The notes under the pieces: model-generated
Database searches by the model: none
What the model was told of the DNA's origin: nothing
Seen by the model: the letters and a program-made list of their open reading frames with translations, nothing else
Position numbers and translations under genes: made by a program
In this document: positions 17,628 to 27,291 of the stretch, in pieces
Numbering within the stretch: the first letter of the stretch is position 1
How the letters are laid out: each line of letters opens with the position of its first letter
Source: Rhizobium rosettiformans
GTDB lineage: Bacteria; Pseudomonadota; Alphaproteobacteria; Rhizobiales; Rhizobiaceae
DNA: 64,000 nucleotides
Reading direction: 5' to 3'
Assembly (NCBI RefSeq): GCF_016806065.1
Contig: NZ_CP032405.1
Location: forward strand, 3,066,001-3,130,000

Positions 17628-18905
17628 ATGAGCAAAGTCAGCGGAAGCAACGGCGGTGACTCCAAGAATACCCTTTATTGTTCCTTCTGCGGCAAGAGCC
17701 AGCACGAGGTCCGCAAGCTGATTGCTGGACCGACGGTGTTCATCTGCGATGAATGCGTCGAACTCTGCATGGACATCATCCGCGAAGAGAACAAGTCTTC
17801 GATGGTCAAGTCCCGCGACGGCGTTCCCACGCCGCAGGACATCATCAAGATCCTCGACGAATACGTGATCGGCCAGAAGCAGGCGAAGAAGATCCTGTCG
17901 GTGGCCGTGCACAACCACTACAAGCGCCTCTCGCACGCCTCCAAGGGCGGCGAGGTGGAATTGGCGAAGTCGAACATCATGCTCGTCGGCCCGACCGGTT
18001 GCGGCAAGACCTATCTTGCACAGACGCTCGCCCGCATCATCGACGTTCCCTTCACCATGGCGGATGCCACCACCCTGACCGAAGCCGGTTATGTCGGTGA
18101 AGACGTCGAGAACATCATCCTGAAGCTCCTTCAGTCTGCGGATTACAATGTCGAGCGCGCCCAGCGCGGCATTGTCTATATCGACGAAGTCGACAAGATC
18201 TCCCGCAAGTCGGACAACCCCTCGATCACCCGCGACGTGTCGGGCGAGGGCGTCCAGCAGGCGCTTCTGAAGATCATGGAAGGCACGGTTGCCTCCGTTC
18301 CTCCGCAGGGTGGCCGCAAGCATCCCCAGCAGGAATTCCTGCAGGTGGATACGACCAACATCCTGTTCATCTGCGGCGGTGCCTTTGCCGGCCTCGACAA
18401 GATCATTTCTGCCCGTGGCGAAAAGACCTCGATCGGTTTTGGCGCAACGGTGAAGGCGGAAGACGATCGTCGCGTCGGCGAAGTCCTGCGCGAACTGGAG
18501 CCGGAAGACCTGGTCAAGTTCGGCCTCATCCCGGAATTCATCGGTCGTCTGCCGGTTCTGGCAACGCTCGAGGATCTCGATGAGGACGCCCTGATCCAGA
18601 TCCTGTCGGAGCCGAAGAACGCGCTCGTCAAGCAGTACCAGCGCCTGTTCGAGATGGAAGACGTGGAGTTGACGTTCCACGAGGACGCTCTTCGCGAGAT
18701 CGCCCGCAAAGCGATCACCCGCAAGACCGGCGCCCGTGGTCTTCGCTCGATCATGGAAAAGATCCTGCTCGACACGATGTTCGAACTGCCGGAACTGGAA
18801 GGCGTTCGCGAAGTCGTCATCTCCGACGATGTCGTCAACGGCAATTCCCGCCCGCTCTACATCTATGCCGATCGCCAGGAAGAGAAGGCCAACGCCTCCG
18901 CCTGA
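17628..18905 (+). CDS. clpX: ATP-dependent Clp protease ATP-binding subunit ClpX
   Basis: A 425-residue AAA+ unfoldase that recognises substrates and feeds them to ClpP. The N-terminal zinc-binding domain has cysteines at 18, 21, 40 and 43 (YCSFCGKS and [10 protein letters not shown]). Walker A is [11 protein letters not shown], Walker B is YIDEVDKI, and the IGF loop that docks on ClpP reads TSIGFGATV. The sensor-2 arginine lies in [12 protein letters not shown]. The length is standard. It ends in a strong terminator, so lon has its own promoter. Confidence 0.98.
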   Translation: MSKVSGSNGGDSKNTLYCSFCGKSQHEVRKLIAGPTVFICDECVELCMDIIREENKSSMVKSRDGVPTPQDIIKILDEYVIGQKQAKKILSVAVHNHYKRLSHASKGGEVELAKSNIMLVGPTGCGKTYLAQTLARIIDVPFTMADATTLTEAGYVGEDVENIILKLLQSADYNVERAQRGIVYIDEVDKISRKSDNPSITRDVSGEGVQQALLKIMEGTVASVPPQGGRKHPQQEFLQVDTTNILFICGGAFAGLDKIISARGEKTSIGFGATVKAEDDRRVGEVLRELEPEDLVKFGLIPEFIGRLPVLATLEDLDEDALIQILSEPKNALVKQYQRLFEMEDVELTFHEDALREIARKAITRKTGARGLRSIMEKILLDTMFELPELEGVREVVISDDVVNGNSRPLYIYADRQEEKANASA

Positions 18906-18927
18906 TCGGTTCGGATCGAATGCAGCG

Positions 18928-18954
18928 AAAAGCCCGCCCTTGTGGCGGGCTTTT
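18928..18954 (+). terminator. intrinsic terminator of clpX
   Basis: An 11-bp stem, AAAAGCCCGCC and GGCGGGCTTTT with a CTTGT loop, located 22 nt after the clpX stop. Its A/T ends make it usable in either direction. Confidence 0.9.
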
Positions 18955-19250
18955 CCGTTTCAGGCGATCTTTTTTGGTGCTGCCTGTGGTTATCTCCGGA
19001 GCCCTTGTCCATTTACGGTATTCCGCTGTTGTCAGGCCCATCGATTGGGCTAGAACAGGGGTGAGTGAACGCTTGAGTTCTGCGTCGCCGTTACCGCGTA
19101 TCCGCGTCCCCGATCATCCATGCGACGACCGGCTGCCCCTCGGGCGACGAAGTGACGCGCATGGTTCGCATCAGGTCCGCAATGTAGTGTGAAGGCGGGC
19201 AGGTTCTGTCATGCTGATGTCACAGATTCGGCGCGGGCAAAGGCGGCAGG
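18955..19250. other. intergenic region between clpX terminator and lon promoter
   Basis: About 300 bp. Several short frames cross it, but none has a ribosome site or recognisable product. A small inverted repeat (GCCCATCGATTGGGC) is present at about 19037. Nothing else is seen. Confidence 0.4.
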
Positions 19251-19279
19251 CTTGAATTGGCGGGAGCGCCACTCCACTT
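19251..19279 (+). promoter_or_regulatory. candidate heat-shock (RpoH) promoter of lon
   Basis: CTTGAA (19251-19256), a 17-bp spacer and CCACTT (19274-19279) match the RpoH pattern. A leader of about 80 nt would follow, containing a 7-bp hairpin, GTCCCGG/CCGGGAC, at 19330-19348. Confidence 0.5.
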
Positions 19280-19364
19280 GTTGGAGGATCGAAAAATATG
19301 CCTGATGCCTCTTTTGGGTCGGCATGGAGTCCCGGTTTCCCCGGGACGTTTGAAAGGAAGTGAA

Positions 19365-21782
19365 ATGACGAATACGTCAGCTGCAAACGAGGTGAACACC
19401 TATCCGGTGCTGCCTCTGCGCGACATCGTGGTGTTTCCTCACATGATCGTTCCGCTGTTCGTCGGTCGTGAAAAGTCCATTCGCGCTCTGGAAGAGGTGA
19501 TGGGCTCCGACAAGCAGATCATGCTGGCCACCCAGATTAACGCAAGCGACGATGATCCGGCGCCGGATGCGATCTACGAGGTTGGCACCGTCGCCAATGT
19601 TCTCCAGCTCCTGAAGCTGCCCGACGGCACCGTGAAGGTGCTGATCGAAGGTCGTGCGCGCGCCAAGGTCGAAAGCTATAACGGCCGCGAAGATTATTAC
19701 GAAGCCAAAGCCAGCATCCTCGCCGAGCCGGCAGAAGATGCGGTCGAGATCGAGGCTCTGTCGCGCTCCGTGGTTTCCGAGTTTGAAAACTACGTCAAGC
19801 TGAACAAGAAGATCTCGCCTGAGGTCGTCGGCGCCGCGAGCCAGATCGAGGATTACTCGAAGCTCGCCGATACGGTCGCCTCGCATCTCTCCATCAAGAT
19901 CACCGAAAAGCAGGAGATGCTGGAAACGGTGAGCGTGAAGACGCGTCTCGAAAAGGCGCTCGGCTTCATGGAAGGCGAGATCTCGGTTCTTCAGGTCGAG
20001 AAGCGTATCCGCTCGCGCGTCAAGCGCCAGATGGAGAAGACCCAGCGCGAATACTACCTCAACGAACAGATGAAGGCGATCCAGAAGGAACTCGGCGACG
20101 GCGAAGACGGCCGTGACGAGATGGCCGAACTGGAAGAGCGCATCGCCAAGACCAAGCTTTCCAAGGAAGCCAAGGAAAAGGCTGATGCGGAGCTGAAGAA
20201 GCTGCGCCACATGAGCCCGATGTCGGCAGAAGCCACCGTCGTGCGCAACTATCTCGACTGGCTGCTCGGTCTGCCCTGGGGCAAGAAGTCCAAGGTCAAG
20301 ATCGACCTGAACGCGGCGGAGAAGGTTCTCGACGAGGATCATTTCGGCCTCGACAAGGTCAAGGAACGCATCGTCGAATATCTCGCCGTCCAGGCACGCG
20401 CGACGAAGCTGAAGGGCCCGATCCTTTGCCTCGTCGGTCCTCCGGGCGTCGGCAAGACCTCGCTTGCCAAGTCGATCGCCAAGGCGACCGGCCGCGAATA
20501 TGTGCGCATGGCACTTGGTGGCGTGCGTGACGAAGCCGAAATCCGTGGTCACCGCCGCACCTATATCGGCTCGATGCCCGGCAAGATCGTGCAGTCGATG
20601 AAGAAGGCCAAGAAGTCCAACCCGCTCTTCCTGCTCGACGAGATCGACAAGATGGGCATGGACTTCCGTGGCGACCCGTCTTCGGCCCTGCTCGAGGTGC
20701 TGGATCCGGAACAGAACTCGACCTTCATGGACCACTATCTCGAAGTGGAATATGACCTGTCGAACGTCATGTTCGTGACGACCGCCAACACGCTGAACAT
20801 CCCGGGTCCTTTGATGGACCGTATGGAGATCATCCGTATTGCCGGTTACACCGAGGATGAGAAGCTTGAGATCGCCAAGCGGCACCTGCTGCCGAAGGCG
20901 ATCAAGGAACATGCCCTGCGGCCGGAAGAATTCTCCGTTGCCGACTCGGCGATCCTGGCGATCATCCAGCAATACACCCGCGAAGCTGGCGTTCGCTCTT
21001 TCGAACGCGAACTGATGAAGCTTGCCCGCAAGGCCATGACCGAAATCATCAAGGGCAAGGTGACCTCGGTCGCCGTGACCGGTGAGAACATCAACGAATA
21101 TCTGGGCGTCCCGCGCTTCCGCCATGGCGAAGCCGAGGGCGAGGACCAGGTCGGCGTTGTCACGGGATTGGCCTGGACGGAAGTCGGTGGCGAACTGCTG
21201 ACCATCGAAGGCGTCATGATGCCCGGCAAGGGCCGCATGACGGTGACGGGCAACCTGAAGGAAGTGATGAAGGAATCGATTTCAGCAGCGGCATCATACG
21301 TCCGCAGCAGAGCCGTCGATTTTGGCGTCGAACCGCCTCGTTTCGACAAGTCGGACATCCATGTTCACGTTCCGGAAGGCGCAACCCCGAAGGACGGTCC
21401 GTCAGCCGGTATCGCCATGGCAACCGCCATCGTCTCGATCATGACCGGCATCCCGGTTTCCAAGGATGTCGCGATGACTGGCGAAGTGACGCTTCGCGGT
21501 CGCGTATTGCCGATCGGCGGCCTGAAGGAAAAGCTGCTTGCAGCGCTTCGCGGTGGCATCAAGAAGGTGCTGATCCCGGAAGAGAACGCCAAGGATCTGG
21601 CTGACATTCCGGACAACGTGAAGAACAACATGGAGATCATCCCTGTGTCCCGTATGGGCGAGGTTATCCGTCACGCTCTGGTCCGTGTGCCTGAACCGAT
21701 TGAATGGGACGCAACCGTTGAAACCCCGGCCATCGGCACGGTCGACGGGACCGACGAAACCGGTGCAACGGTCGCTCACTGA
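19365..21782 (+). CDS. lon: ATP-dependent protease Lon
   Basis: An 805-residue Lon, the homo-hexameric AAA+ serine protease for misfolded and short-lived proteins. Domains in order: the N-terminal substrate-binding domain beginning [19 protein letters not shown], a coiled coil ([33 protein letters not shown] region), the AAA+ domain with Walker [12 protein letters not shown] and Walker [12 protein letters not shown], and the protease domain with the Ser-Lys dyad (serine in [11 protein letters not shown], lysine in the [10 protein letters not shown] region). The ATG at 19365 after GAAAGGAAG is the conserved start; a longer upstream frame is not supported. Terminator follows. Confidence 0.98.
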   Translation: MTNTSAANEVNTYPVLPLRDIVVFPHMIVPLFVGREKSIRALEEVMGSDKQIMLATQINASDDDPAPDAIYEVGTVANVLQLLKLPDGTVKVLIEGRARAKVESYNGREDYYEAKASILAEPAEDAVEIEALSRSVVSEFENYVKLNKKISPEVVGAASQIEDYSKLADTVASHLSIKITEKQEMLETVSVKTRLEKALGFMEGEISVLQVEKRIRSRVKRQMEKTQREYYLNEQMKAIQKELGDGEDGRDEMAELEERIAKTKLSKEAKEKADAELKKLRHMSPMSAEATVVRNYLDWLLGLPWGKKSKVKIDLNAAEKVLDEDHFGLDKVKERIVEYLAVQARATKLKGPILCLVGPPGVGKTSLAKSIAKATGREYVRMALGGVRDEAEIRGHRRTYIGSMPGKIVQSMKKAKKSNPLFLLDEIDKMGMDFRGDPSSALLEVLDPEQNSTFMDHYLEVEYDLSNVMFVTTANTLNIPGPLMDRMEIIRIAGYTEDEKLEIAKRHLLPKAIKEHALRPEEFSVADSAILAIIQQYTREAGVRSFERELMKLARKAMTEIIKGKVTSVAVTGENINEYLGVPRFRHGEAEGEDQVGVVTGLAWTEVGGELLTIEGVMMPGKGRMTVTGNLKEVMKESISAAASYVRSRAVDFGVEPPRFDKSDIHVHVPEGATPKDGPSAGIAMATAIVSIMTGIPVSKDVAMTGEVTLRGRVLPIGGLKEKLLAALRGGIKKVLIPEENAKDLADIPDNVKNNMEIIPVSRMGEVIRHALVRVPEPIEWDATVETPAIGTVDGTDETGATVAH

Positions 21783-21824
21783 GGCAAATCTGCCATAAGT
21801 GAGCCACAAAGCTCCAAAACCGAC

Positions 21825-21855
21825 AAAAAGGCTGGCATTTGTGCCAGCCTTTTTT
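21825..21855 (+). terminator. intrinsic terminator of lon
   Basis: A 13-bp stem, AAAAAGGCTGGCA and TGCCAGCCTTTTT with a TTTG loop, ending in a T-run; 42 nt after the lon stop. Confidence 0.93.
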
Positions 21856-21988
21856 GTGAACAGCCGCTCAAAAGGCTTGTTTTCCGGGGCTTTCGGGTGC
21901 TTTTGAGTTGCGAAGGGCAGAAGCTTTCGTATTCTCCGCCCGACTTAATCTTTTGAGTCGTTTCATACCAATCAGAAAGGGTGGAAAC

Positions 21989-22264
21989 ATGAACAAGAAC
22001 GAACTCGTATCCGCGGTCGCCGAGAAGGCTGGCCTCACCAAGGCTGACGCTGCCTCTGCCGTCGATGCCGTTTTTGAAACGGTCCAGGCTGAACTGAAGA
22101 ACGGCGGCGACATTCGTCTCGCTGGCTTCGGCGCCTTCACCGTCGCCCGTCGCGAAGCCTCCAAGGGCCGCAACCCGTCCACCGGCGCTGAAGTCGATAT
22201 CCCGGCTCGCAACGTACCGAAGTTCACGGCCGGCAAGGGCCTGAAGGACGCTGTCAACAGCTGA
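21989..22264 (+). CDS. hupB: DNA-binding protein HU
   Basis: A 91-residue HU-family nucleoid protein that bends DNA as a dimer. It begins MNKNELVSAVAEKAGLTKADA and carries the beta-arm signature GFGAFTVARREASKGRNPSTGAEVDIPARNVPKF, whose proline intercalates in DNA, and the helical C-terminus AGKGLKDAVNS. HU downstream of lon is a common arrangement in proteobacteria. The ATG at 21989 (after AAAGGGTGGAAAC) gives the family length. It is flanked on both sides by strong terminators, so it is monocistronic. Confidence 0.97.
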   Translation: MNKNELVSAVAEKAGLTKADAASAVDAVFETVQAELKNGGDIRLAGFGAFTVARREASKGRNPSTGAEVDIPARNVPKFTAGKGLKDAVNS

Positions 22265-22318
22265 TCCGTCGTGACCGTCGCCACCCTTCGGTGCCGATGG
22301 TCAGCTGACACCCTGGTT

Positions 22319-22347
22319 AGCCCGGCCTCTGTGCCGGGCTTTCTTTT
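22319..22347 (+). terminator. intrinsic terminator of hupB
   Basis: An 8-bp stem, AGCCCGGC and GCCGGGCT with a CTCTGT loop, followed by TTCTTTTT. Confidence 0.9.
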
Positions 22348-22408
22348 TGTCCATCTTGCGCTGCAGCAAAACCTGTCATATTTCTGTTGTGCCGGATGTC
22401 CGGCATTC

Positions 22409-22556
22409 GTTCTCAGGGCGGGGTGAAACTCCCCACCGGCGGTAAGGAGGAAACTCCAAGCCCGCGAGCGCCTGGTCTTCTCTAAGGGAAGGGCAGGGTC
22501 AGCAGATCCGGTGTGACTCCGGAGCCGACGGTTAAAGTCCGGATGAAAGAGAATGA
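22409..22556 (+). promoter_or_regulatory. FMN riboswitch (RFN element)
   Basis: The RFN core is directly readable: TCTCAGGGCGGGGTGAAA at 22411, CCCCACCGGCGGTAAGGAGG, then GGGCAGGGTCAGCAGATCC GGTGTGACTCCGGAGCCGAC in segments, and GGTTAAAGTCCGGATGAAAGAGAA at the 3' end, with the P1 helix closed by TTCTC (22410) and GAGAA (22549-22553). It senses FMN and here controls the downstream DMT transporter, arguing for a riboflavin-related cargo. Confidence 0.95.
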
Positions 22557-22614
22557 GGTCAGGCTGCGCCCTGCATCCGCGTCACGCGGATCTGTTGGGC
22601 ATTGCTGCGCAGGT

Positions 22615-22639
22615 CCGTGCCCGTCCGGGCGCGGTTTTT
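22615..22639 (+). terminator. expression-platform terminator of the FMN riboswitch
   Basis: An 8-bp stem, CCGTGCCC and GGGCGCGG with a GTCC loop, followed by TTTTT, 55 nt before the ribN start. In the FMN-bound state this should stop transcription. Confidence 0.75.
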
Positions 22640-22693
22640 CGTCGTCCTCATCTGTCCTGATTTGTGTTGGTCCTTTGGATAAGGAAACATGAC

Positions 22694-23596
22694 ATGAATC
22701 AGAGCTCGGTTTCTGTTCTGCGCTCCCGGGCCGTTGTCGGTGCCGGTTTTATGGTTTTGGCTGGCGTCGCCTTTGCCATTCTCAATGTCGTCACCCAGTG
22801 GCTCTCGATGACGCTCGGCTTTCCGCCGGCTTCGACGGCCTTCTGGCAATATGGCTTTGCTCTTGTCCTCTCCCTTCCGCTGCTGTTCCGGCTCGGATTG
22901 AAGGCGATGAAGACCGCCTATCCGGTCCGCCACATCCTGCGCGTCCTGCTCGCCGCCTTCGGGGTCCAGGCCTGGGTCACCGGATTGGCCACCGTTCCGA
23001 TATGGCAGGCGATTGCGCTGGTCATGACCTCGCCCTTCTTCATCATCATCGGCGCGCGCCTCTTCCTCGGTGAGACCGTCGGCCGCGATCGCTGGTTCGC
23101 AACGCTCACCGGCTTCGTCGGCGCGATGATCATCCTGCAGCCCTGGTCGGACAGTTTCACGCTCGCCGCCCTGTTGCCGGTGCTCTCTGCGCTTCTCTGG
23201 GGCGGTTCGTCGCTGATCATGAAAAACCTCACGCACTACGAGGCGCCGGAGACGGTGACCGTTTGGCTCCTCGTGCTGCTGACGCCGATCAACTTCGGCC
23301 TTGCTGCAGCATCCGGCTTTGCCATTCCTGAAGGTTCGGCCCTCTGGCTGCTTCTCGCAGCAGGCCTTCTAACAGCCATCGGCCAGTATCTGCTGACGCT
23401 TGCGTACAATGCGGCGGACGCGGCCTATGTTCAGCCCTTCGACGACCTGAAACTGCCGCTCAATGTTTTTGCCGGCTGGCTCGTCTTCGGCTACGCACCG
23501 AGCGGCTATCTCTGGCTGGGCGCTCTTCTCATCCTCGGCGCATCGCTCTTCCTGATGCTGCGAGAGGCAGGCAAGGAGACAACAGTGGCATCCTGA
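22694..23596 (+). CDS. ribN: riboflavin transporter, EamA/DMT family (RibN type)
   Basis: A 300-residue protein with ten hydrophobic helices and two EamA repeats, e.g. GFMVLAGVAFAILNVVTQWLS in the first and LLPVLSALLWGGSSLIMKNL at the start of the second. Alone it would be called a DMT permease. The FMN riboswitch with its own terminator directly upstream identifies it as the RibN type, a riboflavin importer described in Rhizobium leguminosarum and relatives. The ATG at 22694 follows AAGGAAAC; the slightly longer frame has no ribosome site. The next gene has its own Pho box. Confidence 0.88.
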   Translation: MNQSSVSVLRSRAVVGAGFMVLAGVAFAILNVVTQWLSMTLGFPPASTAFWQYGFALVLSLPLLFRLGLKAMKTAYPVRHILRVLLAAFGVQAWVTGLATVPIWQAIALVMTSPFFIIIGARLFLGETVGRDRWFATLTGFVGAMIILQPWSDSFTLAALLPVLSALLWGGSSLIMKNLTHYEAPETVTVWLLVLLTPINFGLAAASGFAIPEGSALWLLLAAGLLTAIGQYLLTLAYNAADAAYVQPFDDLKLPLNVFAGWLVFGYAPSGYLWLGALLILGASLFLMLREAGKETTVAS

Positions 23597-23623
23597 TCGC
23601 TTGAATGGGGAAGAGTTCGGAAA

Positions 23624-23641
23624 CTGTCATCCGACTGTCAC
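23624..23641 (+). promoter_or_regulatory. Pho box (PhoB site)
   Basis: CTGTCATCCGACTGTCAC: two CTGTCA(T/C) 7-mers separated by four bases, the classic PhoB-binding direct repeat, 53 bp before the start of the phytase-like gene. It predicts induction by phosphate starvation. Confidence 0.8.
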
Positions 23642-23693
23642 CGGACTGCCTCAGAACCCTCTTGTTCCATTTCAGGATACTGGAGGTTTCCCG

Positions 23694-25892
23694 ATGACCC
23701 ATGGTCTCTCCCGCGTCGCCCTCACGGCGGCGCTCTTTGCATCCGTGGCCCTGCCGGCCACGGCCGAACAGGTTTTCAATCGCATCGCCACTTTCCCGGT
23801 CGCCACCAACCTGCCGGCCGACAAGGACAAGCTTTCCACCACCTCGGCCGAGATCATCACGGCTTCGGAAGACGGCAATACGCTGATCTATTCCGACAGC
23901 CCGTTGGGCGGCATCGGCTTCATTGACATCACCGACGCCAAGGCGCCGAAGGCTGCAGGCGCCCTGATGATGGACGGCGAGCCGACATCGGTTGCGGTTG
24001 CCGGCGCCAAGGTTCTCGTCGGCGTCAACACGTCCGAGAGCTTCACCAGCCCGTCCGGCAAGCTCGCCGTCGTTGACATCGCCACCAAGACCGTCGAGGC
24101 GACCTGCGACATCAGCGGTCAGCCGGATTCGGTTGCTGTTGCCAAGGACGGATCCTTCGTGGCAATCGCCATCGAGAACGAGCGTGACGAAGACGTCAAC
24201 GACGGCGCCTTGCCGCAGATGCCGGCCGGTGATCTGGTTATCTTCTCCCTCACAGACGGCGTTGCGGATTGCGGTTCGATCAAGCGCGTGGCCCTGACCG
24301 GCCTGGCAGAGATCGCGCCCGAAGATCCGGAGCCTGAATTCGTTGCGATCAACAGCCTCGGCGAGATCGCCGTCACGTTGCAGGAAAACAACCACATCGC
24401 CATCGTCGACGGCAAGACCGGCGAAGTGAAGAGCCACTTCTCGGCCGGTACGGTCGATCTGACAGGTATCGACACCAAGTCGGATGGCGCGCTGAAGTTC
24501 ACCGGCACCAAGGACGGCGTTCCGCGCGAGCCCGACGCCGTGAAGTGGCTCGACGACGACAGGCTGGTCATCGCCAATGAAGGCGACTGGAACGGCGGTT
24601 CACGCGGGTTCACCATTTTCGACAAGACTGGCAAGGTCGCTTACGAATCGGGTGCCTCGCTCGAAATGGCGATCGCCCAGATCGGTCACTTTCCCGACAA
24701 GCGTGCCCGCTCCAAGGGCGTCGAGCCGGAGGGCCTGGAAGCCGCGACCTTTGGCGACCAGAACTACTTCTTCGTGCTCGCCGAGCGCGCCTCGGTGGTT
24801 GGCGTCTACAAGGACACCGGTGCCGAGCCTGAACTTACGCAGCTTCTGCCGTCTGGCGTGTCACCGGAAGGCGCCGTTGCCATTCCCTCACGCAACCTTC
24901 TGGCCACCGCCAACGAGGTTGATCTGGGCGAAGACGGCGGCCCCCGCTCGCATGTCATGCTCTACGAACTGGCTGAAGGCACGCCGGCCTATCCGATGAT
25001 CCAGTCGGCCATGGTCGATGGGGCTCCGATCGGTTGGGGCGCGCTTTCCGGTCTCGTCGGTGATGCCGAAAAGGCTGGCACCCTTTATGCCGTCAATGAC
25101 AGCTTCTACGCCATGCAGCCGACGATCTTCACGATCGACGCAACGCAGAAGCCTGCCGTCATCACCACGGCCCTGCCGATCACCCGTGGTGGTGCTGCAG
25201 CTCAGAAGCTCGACCTCGAAGGCATTACGCTCGACGGCAAGGGCGGCTTTTGGGTCGCCTCCGAAGGCGATCCGGCCAAGCTCGTCGGGCACGGCCTCTA
25301 CAATGTCGATGCCAAGGGAGAGATCAAGGCTGAGGTCGGCTTCCCGGTCGAACTCCTCGCCGGCCAGACCCGCTTCGGTCTCGAAGGCATCACCAGCGTG
25401 GGCACCGGCGACGACATGACGCTCTGGATGGCGGTTCAGCGCGAATGGGGCGATGACGAGAAGGGCTCGGTCAAGCTCCTCTCCTACAACCCGAAGTCCA
25501 AGGAATGGGGCGCCGTTCGTTATCCGCTCGAAAAGGCGGATGCCGGCTGGGTCGGTCTTTCCGAAATCACTGCCCATGGCGACCATGTCTACATCGTCGA
25601 GCGCGACAACCAGGTGGGTGACAACGCAAAGCTCAAGAAGCTCTACCGCGTTGCCATCGCCGACCTGAAGCCCGCCAAACTCGGCGAAGAACTTCCGACT
25701 GTCGTCAAGGAAGAAGTCCACGACTTCATCCCCGATCTGAAGGCCGCCACCAATGGCTATGTCGTCGACAAGCTCGAAGGCTTCGCCTTCGACGCAGCCG
25801 GCAAGGCCTTCGCCGTGACCGACAACGACGGCGTGGAGGACTCCTCTGGCGAGACCCTGTTCTGGGAAGTGAACCTTCAGGGCACCAACTGA
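23694..25892 (+). CDS. secreted esterase-like phytase-family protein
   Basis: A 732-residue exported protein. Residues 1-24 form a signal peptide (MTHGLSRVALTAALFASVALPATA). The N-terminal two-thirds is a beta-propeller-like repeat region (SVAVAGAKVLVGVNTSES, SVAVAKDGSFVAIAIENERDED, EFVAINSLGEIAVTLQENNHIAIVDG). The C-terminal part matches the esterase-like-activity-of-phytase domain with KLDLEGITLDGKGGFWVASEGDP, RFGLEGITSVG and KLEGFAFDAAGKAFAVTDNDGV. It probably releases phosphate or cleaves phosphoesters in the periplasm. A perfect Pho box upstream supports this. The ATG at 23694 follows TGGAGG. A terminator follows. Confidence 0.82.
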   Translation: MTHGLSRVALTAALFASVALPATAEQVFNRIATFPVATNLPADKDKLSTTSAEIITASEDGNTLIYSDSPLGGIGFIDITDAKAPKAAGALMMDGEPTSVAVAGAKVLVGVNTSESFTSPSGKLAVVDIATKTVEATCDISGQPDSVAVAKDGSFVAIAIENERDEDVNDGALPQMPAGDLVIFSLTDGVADCGSIKRVALTGLAEIAPEDPEPEFVAINSLGEIAVTLQENNHIAIVDGKTGEVKSHFSAGTVDLTGIDTKSDGALKFTGTKDGVPREPDAVKWLDDDRLVIANEGDWNGGSRGFTIFDKTGKVAYESGASLEMAIAQIGHFPDKRARSKGVEPEGLEAATFGDQNYFFVLAERASVVGVYKDTGAEPELTQLLPSGVSPEGAVAIPSRNLLATANEVDLGEDGGPRSHVMLYELAEGTPAYPMIQSAMVDGAPIGWGALSGLVGDAEKAGTLYAVNDSFYAMQPTIFTIDATQKPAVITTALPITRGGAAAQKLDLEGITLDGKGGFWVASEGDPAKLVGHGLYNVDAKGEIKAEVGFPVELLAGQTRFGLEGITSVGTGDDMTLWMAVQREWGDDEKGSVKLLSYNPKSKEWGAVRYPLEKADAGWVGLSEITAHGDHVYIVERDNQVGDNAKLKKLYRVAIADLKPAKLGEELPTVVKEEVHDFIPDLKAATNGYVVDKLEGFAFDAAGKAFAVTDNDGVEDSSGETLFWEVNLQGTN

Positions 25893-25918
25893 TCGAAGGA
25901 TCGGGCCAGCTGAAACAG

Positions 25919-25954
25919 AAGAGGCCGGGTGATCGCTCACCCGGCCTCTTTTCT
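25919..25954 (+). terminator. intrinsic terminator of the phytase-like gene
   Basis: A 14-bp stem, AAGAGGCCGGGTGA and TCACCCGGCCTCTT around TCGC, followed by TTCTTG. It lies between convergent genes and may serve both strands. Confidence 0.9.
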
Positions 25955-25970
25955 TGTCTATGTCGGCCAC

Positions 25971-26957
25971 TTACCAGCGATGGTGCACATGTGGCGCGAT
26001 CAGCCGCTCATAGACCTCGCGGGACGCCGCCATGACATCGGTAGACAGGGCTGGAAGATCAGACGCCGCAGCATTCGCCTTGGCCTGCTCGCCATTGCGC
26101 GCGCCGGGGATGACGACCGTTACGGCCTCGTGCATGAGGATCCAGCGGAGTGCGAACTGCGCCATGGAAGCACCCGCCGGCACCAGCTTGCGAACTTCCT
26201 CGACGGCTGCAAGGCCCGTCTCGAACGGCACGCCCGCAAAGGTCTCGCCCACATCGAAGGCTTCGCCATTGCGGTTGAAGTTGCGATGGTCTTCGGCGGC
26301 AAACTGCGTGGCCGCCGTGATCTTGCCCGAAAGCAGACCGCTTGCCAGCGGGACGCGCGCGATGACGGCCACGTTGCGGCGCTTGGCTTCCTGGAAGAAG
26401 AGGGCGGCCGGGCGCTGGCGGAACATGTTGAAGATGATCTGCACCGAGACGACTCCCGGATATTCGATCGCCTTCAGCGCTTCCTCGACCTTTTCGACCG
26501 ACACGCCGTAATGCTTGATCTTCCCAGCCTTGCGGATCTCTTCCAGCCCCTCGAACATCTCCTGACGGTAGTAGACATCGGTCGGCGGGCAGTGCAGCTG
26601 CACGAGGTCGAGGCTGTCGATGTCTAGGTTCTTCAAGGAACGGTCGATGAAGGCCTCGATATTCGCCTTGGTGTAACCATCCGCCACATGCGGGTTGAGC
26701 CTCCGACCGGCCTTGGATGCCACCATCGGCCGCGCGCCGCCGCGCGCCTTGAGCACCTCGGCAATGATCTTTTCCGAGCGACCGTCGCCATAGACGTCTG
26801 CCGTATCGATGAAGGTCATGCCGGCATCGAGGGCGGCATTGAGCGCTGCACGGCCGTCGGCCTCCGATACTTCTCCCCAGGATCCGCCGATCTGCCAGGC
26901 GCCAAAGCCGATATCGCTGACGGTGAATTCCGTCCGGCCGAATTTATGTTCTCGCAT
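25971..26957 (-). CDS. aldo/keto reductase
   Basis: A 328-residue NADPH-dependent oxidoreductase with a TIM-barrel fold. The catalytic tetrad is readable: Asp and Tyr in FIDTADVYGDGRSE, Lys in MVASKAGRR, and His in LVQLHCPPTD. The C-terminal cofactor region VTVVIPGARNGEQAKANAAA binds the NADP 2'-phosphate. It resembles the YghZ/Tas-like group with broad carbonyl substrates. The ATG at 26957 after GGGAGAGA is preferred over an upstream extension. The true substrate is unknown. Confidence 0.9.
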   Translation of the reverse strand: MREHKFGRTEFTVSDIGFGAWQIGGSWGEVSEADGRAALNAALDAGMTFIDTADVYGDGRSEKIIAEVLKARGGARPMVASKAGRRLNPHVADGYTKANIEAFIDRSLKNLDIDSLDLVQLHCPPTDVYYRQEMFEGLEEIRKAGKIKHYGVSVEKVEEALKAIEYPGVVSVQIIFNMFRQRPAALFFQEAKRRNVAVIARVPLASGLLSGKITAATQFAAEDHRNFNRNGEAFDVGETFAGVPFETGLAAVEEVRKLVPAGASMAQFALRWILMHEAVTVVIPGARNGEQAKANAAASDLPALSTDVMAASREVYERLIAPHVHHRW

Positions 26958-27094
26958 CGTGATGTCTCTCCCGTGATTGCGGTTTCGAGCTAGCAAGTGG
27001 GGCAGGGGGTGGCAAGCTTCAACCGCTCGGATGTCTTGAAGTGATCCGCTTCGGCCCCGGATCCGAATTGCATCGCAGGAAGCGAGAGACACCA

Positions 27095-27259
27095 ATGCCG
27101 AAGATGATCCGCAAGGGCGATCTGCCCCAGAAGACCTGTCCCGTCTGCCGCAAGCCCTTTGCTTGGCGCAAAAAGTGGGAGCGGGACTGGGACGATGTCA
27201 TCTACTGTTCGGAGCGCTGCCGTCGGACAGGCAAAACCGTTGCCGCCGACAAGCCGTAG
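27095..27259 (+). CDS. DUF2256 zinc-finger-like small protein
   Basis: A 54-residue protein with two cysteine pairs, [10 protein letters not shown] and [10 protein letters not shown], separated by the tryptophan-rich [12 protein letters not shown]. This is the DUF2256 signature, a likely zinc ribbon of unknown role, often next to photolyase or cryptochrome-type genes elsewhere, although none is seen here. The ATG at 27095 gives the family length. It is divergent from the aldo/keto reductase and 32 bp before the transporter gene, so the two may be co-transcribed. Confidence 0.82.
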   Translation: MPKMIRKGDLPQKTCPVCRKPFAWRKKWERDWDDVIYCSERCRRTGKTVAADKP

Positions 27260-27291
27260 ACCTTTCCAGAGAGTTCAGTGATCGGATCCCC

